Origin: an uncultured Lachnospiraceae bacterium
GTDB taxonomy: Bacteria; Bacillota; Clostridia; Lachnospirales; Lachnospiraceae
DNA length: 64,000 bases
Direction of reading: 5' to 3'
NCBI GenBank assembly: GCA_902768735.1
Contig: CACXMK010000003.1
Coordinates: forward strand, 46,870 to 110,869
The position numbers were made by a program, and so were the translations under genes. The notes below the pieces were generated by a model. The model was given only the letters and a program-made list of their open reading frames with translations, ran no database searches and was not told the origin of the DNA. Positions 58,378 through 64,000 of the stretch are shown one piece after another (position 1 is the stretch's first letter; each line of letters opens with the position of its first letter).

Positions 58378-59898
58378 TTATCTGTTCTTTATAAACTCCT
58401 GCGTGTAAGCAGTCAGAGCCGCTTTCAGTCCGGCCTCTGCTTCCTCGCTGAGAGCACCTGTCTCACGGATCGTCCTCATCGCCGCAGCGCCGTCCGGATC
58501 CTGGTCCAGGCGCTTGAAGAGGCCCTGCTCATACTCTGCAATGTCCTTTACTCCCACATCTGTAAGGATACCCTTGACAACGGCATAAAGGATCGCGACC
58601 TGTTTTTCCACCGGCACCGGTTCCGATTTGCCCTGTTTGAGTACTTCCACGATGCGCTCGCCCTGTGCAAGTCTTGCCTTTGTATCTGCGTCAAGATCTG
58701 AACCGAACTGTGCGAAGCTGGCAAGCTCACGATACTGGGAATAGATCAGCTTCAAAGTTCCCGCGACCTTCTTCATAGCCTTGATCTGCGCGTTACCGCC
58801 GACTCGGGAGACCGAGATGCCGGGGTTGACAGCAGGCATGATACCGGAGTGGAAAAGTTCCGTCTCAAGGAAGATCTGACCATCTGTGATGGAAATGACG
58901 TTCGTAGGGATATAGGCTGAAACGTCGCCTGCCTGCGTCTCGATGATCGGAAGCGCGGTAAGGGATCCGCCGCCGAGTTCATCGGAGAGCTTCGCTGCTC
59001 TCTCAAGAAGCCTTGAATGCAGGTAGAACACGTCTCCGGGATACGCCTCGCGTCCCGGGGGACGGCGGATCAGAAGAGACAGTGCTCGGTAAGCGACCGC
59101 ATGCTTGGAAAGATCATCATAGATGATCAGCACGTGTTTGCCTTTGTTCATGAAATACTCACCCATCGTGCATCCGGAATAGGGCGCGATATACTGGAGC
59201 GGTGAGGGCTCCGAAGCAGTTGCTGCAACGACGATCGAATAGTCCATTGCCCCGCCGTCCTGCAGTTGGGACACGATATTCGTTACTGTTGAGCGCTTCT
59301 GTCCGATCGCGACATAAATACAGATAACATCCTTTCCCTTCTGGTTCAGGATCGTATCGATCGCGATCGTGGTCTTGCCGGTCTGGCGGTCTCCGATGAT
59401 CAGCTCACGCTGGCCTCTCCCAATCGGGATCATGGAGTCGATCGCCTTGATGCCTGTCTGGAGCGGTTCTTTGACCGGCTGTCTCTCGATAATGCCGTGC
59501 GCGGGGGATTCCACCGGGCGGTATTCTGTGGTCTCGATCGGACCTGCGCCATCGATCGGCTGTCCGATGGCATTGACGACACGGCCGATCATCGCTTCTC
59601 CTACCGGAACAGAAACAACGCGGCCGGTCCTCTTGACCGTCTGGCCCTCGCTGATTCCCTTATCTTCGCCGAACAGAACTGCGGAGACGCTGGTCTCCTC
59701 AAGGTTCTGCGCCATACCGAAGGTTCCGTTTTCGAACTCAAGAAGCTCTCCCGCCATGCAGTTCACCAGGCCGCTTACCCTGGAGATACCGTCACCGACG
59801 GTGAGGACCGTACCGGTCTCATTCTGTATGATCGCATTCTGATAATTCTTGATCTGACTGCGGATCACCTGGGATATCTTCTCTGGTTTTAATTCCAT
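58378..59898 (-). CDS. atpA: ATP synthase alpha subunit
   Basis: Non-catalytic F1 nucleotide-binding subunit, 506 residues. Walker [31 protein letters not shown]-like [40 protein letters not shown] and the arginine finger region [18 protein letters not shown]. The ATG lies 7 bases after AAAGG. It is 12 bp from atpH. Confidence 0.97.
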   Translation of the reverse strand: MELKPEKISQVIRSQIKNYQNAIIQNETGTVLTVGDGISRVSGLVNCMAGELLEFENGTFGMAQNLEETSVSAVLFGEDKGISEGQTVKRTGRVVSVPVGEAMIGRVVNAIGQPIDGAGPIETTEYRPVESPAHGIIERQPVKEPLQTGIKAIDSMIPIGRGQRELIIGDRQTGKTTIAIDTILNQKGKDVICIYVAIGQKRSTVTNIVSQLQDGGAMDYSIVVAATASEPSPLQYIAPYSGCTMGEYFMNKGKHVLIIYDDLSKHAVAYRALSLLIRRPPGREAYPGDVFYLHSRLLERAAKLSDELGGGSLTALPIIETQAGDVSAYIPTNVISITDGQIFLETELFHSGIMPAVNPGISVSRVGGNAQIKAMKKVAGTLKLIYSQYRELASFAQFGSDLDADTKARLAQGERIVEVLKQGKSEPVPVEKQVAILYAVVKGILTDVGVKDIAEYEQGLFKRLDQDPDGAAAMRTIRETGALSEEAEAGLKAALTAYTQEFIKNR

Positions 59899-59910
59899 TG
59901 GTTTTTTCCT

Positions 59911-60450
59911 TTATAATACTGTTTCACTGACCTTTTTGCGAAGGTCATAGAGCCTGCCCATGACGGTGCCGTCCAGCAGCTTGCCTTCGATCTCAACCCT
60001 GAGACCGCCGAGAACGCTGCTGTCGACTTTCTGCCTGAGAAGTACGGATTTGCCGCTGATCGCTTCCAGCTTGGCTTTGAGGGAATCAGCCTGCGCGTCA
60101 GTAAGCGCGATCGCGCTTGTTACTGTTGCCTCCGCGATGCCGTGATCCTTATAATAGGCGGATCTAAAAGTGCGGAAACACGAGCTGAATCCTCTGAGCA
60201 TACTGTTCTCAAGCAGGATCATTAAGAAATTTAACAGATAAGGATGGAGCTGGTCCTTAAAGGCTTCTTCCAGAAGTCCCAGCCGTTCCCTCCTGGGAAT
60301 GGAAGGTTCAAGGAGAAGCGTGATATAATCGGGGTTTTCCCTGAATATGGAATCAACCGCCCCCATCTCTTTTAAAATCTCTTCCGAAAGGCCCTCCTCC
60401 GCGGCAAGGTCGTACAGGCTCTGCCCGTACAGACTCGTCGCTGTCGTCAT
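59911..60450 (-). CDS. atpH: ATP synthase delta subunit
   Basis: Peripheral stalk subunit that ties F1 to the b subunit, 179 residues. N-terminal helical bundle, then VTSAIALTDAQADSLKAKLE and the C-terminal strand DSSVLGGLRVEIEGKLLDGTVMGRLYDLRK. The ATG overlaps the atpF stop by 4 bp, so translation is coupled. Confidence 0.93.
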   Translation of the reverse strand: MTTATSLYGQSLYDLAAEEGLSEEILKEMGAVDSIFRENPDYITLLLEPSIPRRERLGLLEEAFKDQLHPYLLNFLMILLENSMLRGFSSCFRTFRSAYYKDHGIAEATVTSAIALTDAQADSLKAKLEAISGKSVLLRQKVDSSVLGGLRVEIEGKLLDGTVMGRLYDLRKKVSETVL

Positions 60451-60953
60451 GATGCCTCTCCTACATTTTTGATGAATTCATCAATGAGTCTTCTGTGATC
60501 CGCTTCGTTGATCTCTTTTTCAACAACCTTGCCGGCAATGTCCATTGCCAGTCCGCCGATCTCATCTTTCACTTCATTGATTGCTTTCTTTTTCTCTTGC
60601 GCGATATCCGCCTCCGCTTTTCTGCGGATGCCTGCAGCCTGCTCCTGCGCCTGCTTAACAGTCTCGTCTGCCTTCAGCTGCGCTTCCTTATGGGCACTCT
60701 GCACGATCTGCGCGGCTTCCGCTCTGGCATTCGCAAGCCCCTCTTCGTACTGGACTTTCAGACCATCCGCTTCTTCCTTCGCGGCTCTGGCGTCCCTGAT
60801 CTCCTGGTCCGCCAGCTCTCTTCTCTTCTGGAGCACTTCGTTGATCGGTTTGAAGAGAAAGCGCTTGATCAGATACATCTGAATGAACAGGTTGAGGATC
60901 TGTGCGATGAACGTCCACGGGATGATCGTCACAAGTTCCTGTGTATTACCCAT
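60447..60953 (-). CDS. atpF: ATP synthase b subunit
   Basis: Peripheral stalk subunit with one N-terminal membrane helix (about 8-30: IIPWTFIAQILNLFIQMYL) and a long charged coiled coil (LQKRRELADQEIRDARAAKEEADGLKVQYEEGLANAR in part). 168 residues. The ATG follows AAGGAGG. Confidence 0.94.
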   Translation of the reverse strand: MGNTQELVTIIPWTFIAQILNLFIQMYLIKRFLFKPINEVLQKRRELADQEIRDARAAKEEADGLKVQYEEGLANARAEAAQIVQSAHKEAQLKADETVKQAQEQAAGIRRKAEADIAQEKKKAINEVKDEIGGLAMDIAGKVVEKEINEADHRRLIDEFIKNVGEAS

Positions 60954-61018
60954 TTACTGCCTCCTTGTGGCTGTGCTGCCCTTTTAGAACAGCATTCTGT
61001 CAGTAACAGCCCAGGGAC

Positions 61019-61354
<336 letters not shown>

Positions 61355-61401
61355 TCAAAATAGTGATGTGCTGATGATTACTTTCTGATACTTATCTCCA
61401 T

Positions 61402-62166
61402 TTAACCATTAGCTGCGTTCGCGATATACATGATCGTCAGCATAGTAAAGATAAATGCCTGCATGACGCCCGAGAACCAGTCAAAATAAAATGACGTGAT
61501 AGCCGGTACACCGACACTCAGGATCGGTATATGGCTAAGGAATTCGCCCACAGCTCCTGGAATGAGACCCAAGAGTGCCGAGGAAGCGACAGCCAACGCC
61601 GCGTAAATCAATCCATTGATAACGACACCGGATAAAATATTACCGAAATGACGACATGCCATACTGACAGGCGTCGCAAGTTCTGAAAGAATATTGAATG
61701 GTGTCATCACCGGAATCGGTTCAGTAAAGCCTTTCATGTATCCCAGTATTCCGCCTGCCTTGATCTTTTCCATAGTGATCATGGTAAAGACAACGACAGC
61801 CCATGCCGCTTCGGTAGAGAGATCCGCCGTCGGACTCCGAAAGACACCGGTCAGACTGATCAGATTCGATACGATACTGGTAGCAAAGAGTGCTGACACG
61901 AACGGTATCATTTTGTCGAATTTCGTTCCGCCAGTATTGTTCCTGACAAGATTGTTCGCGGCTTCTACGATCATCTCTGCCGCAGCTTGTCGTTTGGAGA
62001 TCTTCTCCACTTTCAGATTCCTTGTCAGGAAGATACAAAGGCCTGTTACGATCGCCATAACGATCCAGCTTACGACCAATGTCTCCGTGATCATGAAATC
62101 CCCAAGGACCGGGATCCCCGTCGGAATTCTGAAGAATATCCTCGCTCCGGAAATATCAAAATCCAT
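61402..62166 (-). CDS. atpB: ATP synthase a subunit
   Basis: Membrane stator that carries ions to the c ring, 254 residues. The essential Arg lies in ATPVSMACRHFGNILSG, and the C-terminal helix holds the conserved FDWFSGVMQAFIFTMLTIMYI. About five or six helices. It follows the AtpI-like gene by 2 bp. Order a-c-b-delta-alpha-gamma-beta-epsilon is the standard one. Confidence 0.95.
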   Translation of the reverse strand: MDFDISGARIFFRIPTGIPVLGDFMITETLVVSWIVMAIVTGLCIFLTRNLKVEKISKRQAAAEMIVEAANNLVRNNTGGTKFDKMIPFVSALFATSIVSNLISLTGVFRSPTADLSTEAAWAVVVFTMITMEKIKAGGILGYMKGFTEPIPVMTPFNILSELATPVSMACRHFGNILSGVVINGLIYAALAVASSALLGLIPGAVGEFLSHIPILSVGVPAITSFYFDWFSGVMQAFIFTMLTIMYIANAANG

Positions 62167-62168
62167 CT

Positions 62169-62612
62169 CTACACATCCACCTCCTTCCTTTCATCATTAG
62201 CCCCGTTTGGTTTGATCCCGCTAAGGATCCCCCTGCCTTTGATCAGAAGGCTCGGCCAGAGAAGGGGCAGCATTCCGGCCACAGGGTTTATGAATCCAAG
62301 AACCATTGTCAGGACACACCAGATCAGCTGCAGAAATGTCCTGTACCTGTAGCTGACCTGCATTGAACGGTATGCCTGGTCATAGTTCGTGATTCCGGCT
62401 ACCTTCTGCACGGTAAGGGCCATGAGAAAAAAGTTTCCCACTGCTACCGCGCAGCCCCCGACTGCACCGATGATAACCGATGCCCCCATCGGTACCTTAT
62501 CGGGAAACACCTTGTGCAGACAGAAGAATACTATTACCATCAAAACGCTCAGGATCAGTGATCCCAGAGCCACAAACGTCGTTTCGTCCTTGACCGCTTT
62601 CTGCAGTTTCAA
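62169..62612 (-). CDS. ATP synthase subunit I (AtpI-like)
   Basis: Membrane protein of 147 residues with about four helices, ahead of atpB as in Na+- and H+-type operons. It helps ring assembly or Mg2+ uptake in relatives. The start is TTG at 62612 after AAAGGG, as no nearby in-frame ATG exists. Weakly conserved; identity rests on position and helix pattern (LILSVLMVIVFFCLHKVFP, GCAVAVGNFFLMALTV). Confidence 0.75.
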   Translation of the reverse strand: MKLQKAVKDETTFVALGSLILSVLMVIVFFCLHKVFPDKVPMGASVIIGAVGGCAVAVGNFFLMALTVQKVAGITNYDQAYRSMQVSYRYRTFLQLIWCVLTMVLGFINPVAGMLPLLWPSLLIKGRGILSGIKPNGANDERKEVDV

Positions 62613-62697
62613 ATCGCAACCCTTTCCACTAATATATTACATATCCGGATATTACCGGGAAACGTCACTGATCATCGGCTCCTAATACCGTCCGTGT

Positions 62698-62964
62698 TCA
62701 GCTGTGCCTGTTAAAAGCAGGCGCTTCGTCTTCTCCCTCTTTCCTCGCCTTGTTCACGACGTTGATCCAGAGTTTATAAGCGGTCATAAAGGAACCGCCC
62801 AAGCCGAGAATAAAGCCCGGAAAGTAGACCCAAAGCCCGAGTCCGAGCCTGGAAGTAAGAAGATAGCAGCCTAAAAGACAAAGAAGAAGCGGCATCAGGA
62901 GAGACAGCCCGAGCTGCCCGAGCATGACCAATCTCCTTGAAATCGTCATCCAGTCTTTCATCAT
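62698..62964 (-). CDS. AtpZ/AtpI-like operon leader protein
   Basis: Small membrane protein of 88 residues with two helices (LGQLGLSLLMPLLLCLLGCYLL and VYFPGFILGLGGSFMTAYKL), as in AtpZ or the first ORF of Clostridial atp operons. ATG ATG follows AGGAGG; the first ATG at 62964 is used. It is first in the transcript from the promoter at 62988-63016. Confidence 0.75.
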   Translation of the reverse strand: MMKDWMTISRRLVMLGQLGLSLLMPLLLCLLGCYLLTSRLGLGLWVYFPGFILGLGGSFMTAYKLWINVVNKARKEGEDEAPAFNRHS

Positions 62965-62987
62965 AATCCTCCTAACACACTATTATA

Positions 62988-63016
62988 ATTTTACACTTAA
63001 TTACAGTTTCTGACAA
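62988..63016 (-). promoter_or_regulatory. Promoter of the ATP synthase operon
   Basis: Minus strand TTGTCA, 17 bases, TAAAAT, about 24 bases before the start. Good sigma-A match and the only clear promoter in the operon. Confidence 0.75.
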
Positions 63017-63073
63017 TGCGGATTTGGGTTTACTTTCCTTGCTGACCGGAAGAAATACAGAAGAAAAAGGAAG

Positions 63074-63100
63074 AGCCCCGGCCTTTTCCGGACCGGGGCT
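63074..63100 (-). terminator. Terminator of the MerR-family gene
   Basis: AGCCCCGG / CCGGGGCT stem with an 11-base loop, and T-rich sequence after it on the minus strand (TCTTCCTTTTTCTTC). Confidence 0.7.
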
Positions 63101-63119
63101 AAAACCACCTGATAATCTT

Positions 63120-63935
63120 CTATTTTTTCTTCACCGGATAGCAGATCTCCGTCACAAACTCATCCGGATTCTGCGTCTCATGCGGGCTAACGTGGTAAAT
63201 GTTGAACATTGGCTCAGCAGGCTCATAGCCGTTCGCTTCCATCCATGCGATCACAGCAGCATAGACATCCGTGATTTGGGTGTAGCTTCCCTGGTAGGTG
63301 CAGCTTGCGACAGTCACCTCCGGAAGCGTGCGGAACTTCACATGCTCCGTATCGGGATAGTTTCCCCTGACGGTCTTCCATGCCATCATATCCACCTTTT
63401 CTTCCTTGTATTCGCCATCGAGATAGGTAACTGCGCAAAGGCAGGGATCATCCTCCACAAGGTTCATCCGGCAGGTCTCTTCTGCCAGCTTGCCCCAGAT
63501 CATGCCCTCGTCTTCATAGCGGGGAATGATCATCCGGATGGTCGCAGCATAGCGTTCCGGGATTGTCTTGAGGGTAACGTTATAAGTCATATTTTCTTCC
63601 TTTCTCAGTCTTTTTCTGGCTGCGTCCAGAAGCGTCAGCTTATATGCTGTATCCTTTGATAAGGCCTCCAATTCTTCCTGCCTGACAGAGAAGAACTGTT
63701 CCAGTTTCTCCCGATCATCATAAACTTCAAGGATCCTGACGATATCCGCAAGAGAAAACCCCATATCCTTCAGGGCGGCAATGCGTCCCGCTATAGGAAG
63801 CTGATCCTCTCTGTAATACCGGTAATCCGTGAAGTGGTCGATTTCAGCCGGTTTCAAAAGCCCGATCTCATCATAGTGGCGGAGCATTCTGACGCTGACT
63901 TTGGACAGTTTTGAAAATTCTCCGATCTTCAGCAT
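63120..63935 (-). CDS. MerR-family regulator with GyrI-like effector domain
   Basis: DNA-binding regulator of 271 residues. The N-terminal MerR winged helix has FSKLSKVSVRMLRHYDEIGLLKPA (read in parts) and a dimer helix to about 115. The C-terminal half (about 120-268) is a GyrI/AraC-type effector-binding domain (ERYAATIRMIIPRYEDEG, LPEVTVASCTYQG, MEANGYEPAEPMF). Such proteins sense drugs or small hydrophobic molecules, as BmrR or TipA do. The ATG follows CAGGAGG. Its target may be outside the window; none lies beside it. Confidence 0.9.
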   Translation of the reverse strand: MLKIGEFSKLSKVSVRMLRHYDEIGLLKPAEIDHFTDYRYYREDQLPIAGRIAALKDMGFSLADIVRILEVYDDREKLEQFFSVRQEELEALSKDTAYKLTLLDAARKRLRKEENMTYNVTLKTIPERYAATIRMIIPRYEDEGMIWGKLAEETCRMNLVEDDPCLCAVTYLDGEYKEEKVDMMAWKTVRGNYPDTEHVKFRTLPEVTVASCTYQGSYTQITDVYAAVIAWMEANGYEPAEPMFNIYHVSPHETQNPDEFVTEICYPVKKK

Positions 63936-64000
63936 GGCGGTACCTCCTGTTGCTGTTTTTTGAGCTCACGTCAAGCTTAATGCCTGCCACAGTGTGAGAG

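Overview
The window is 64 kb of a low-to-mid GC Gram-positive chromosome, most like a member of Clostridia and probably a Lachnospiraceae relative. This is an inference from gene content and style: a WalRK-like two-component system followed by a GerMN lipoprotein, a rubrerythrin, a PyrB-PyrI pair, a sodium-type F-ATP synthase, many lipoproteins, strong AGGAGG ribosome sites and intrinsic terminators with T runs. No rRNA, tRNA, prophage, insertion sequence or CRISPR array was seen. Almost every gene lies on the minus strand. The plus strand carries only argG, carB and a two-gene acylation pair.

Layout. 1-3443: end of a surface-polysaccharide locus (partial membrane protein, RfbC, a WbaP-type phosphoglycosyltransferase, a family 2 glycosyltransferase). 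3563-8124: mutY, holA and comEC. 8391-12693: ComEA-like protein, OmpR-type regulator, histidine kinase with a very basic repetitive tail, GerMN lipoprotein. 12970-18350: arginine synthesis, with a GNAT protein and argJ-argB-argD on the minus strand and argG diverging from a control region that holds an ARG-box-like site. 18413-22704: TtcA-like protein, PyrI, PyrB, a small uncharacterised protein, a DUF1294 protein and an exported peptidoglycan-binding protein. 22866-25478: NhaC-type antiporter, HD-domain nucleotidase, Maf.

25493-30653 is the most unusual part. Three adjacent, co-oriented genes each encode an N-terminal TIR or TIR-like domain, one transmembrane helix and a C-terminal leucine-rich-repeat segment. 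The order is that of an animal Toll-like receptor read backwards. Only the middle protein keeps the TIR glutamate and the WYDEG signature; the other two are degenerate. The first two genes overlap by 4 bp and the array has a good promoter, so it looks like one receptor-like operon.

30775-48867 holds a secreted lipoprotein, a small heat-shock protein, an M13 metallopeptidase lipoprotein, a heterodimeric ABC exporter, an FtsX-type permease with its ATPase, a class A penicillin-binding protein with about 12 copies of a 9-residue Gly-Asp-Asn tail repeat, MalQ, rubrerythrin, a VanZ protein and a Cna_B-type surface protein. 49122-55515 (plus strand): carB, then an MBOAT acyltransferase and an SGNH-like partner. 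55603-62964: a complete F1Fo ATP synthase operon with an AtpZ/AtpI-like leader; the c subunit has a two-carboxylate motif that points to sodium coupling. 63120-63935: a MerR-family regulator.

Together the genes describe a fermentative anaerobe that makes its own arginine and pyrimidines, probably uses a sodium gradient (NhaC antiporter plus Na+-type ATP synthase), and invests heavily in its envelope. Start sites were chosen from ribosome-binding sites; several differ from the longest open frame and some are TTG or GTG. Every gap between genes is shorter than 300 bases.
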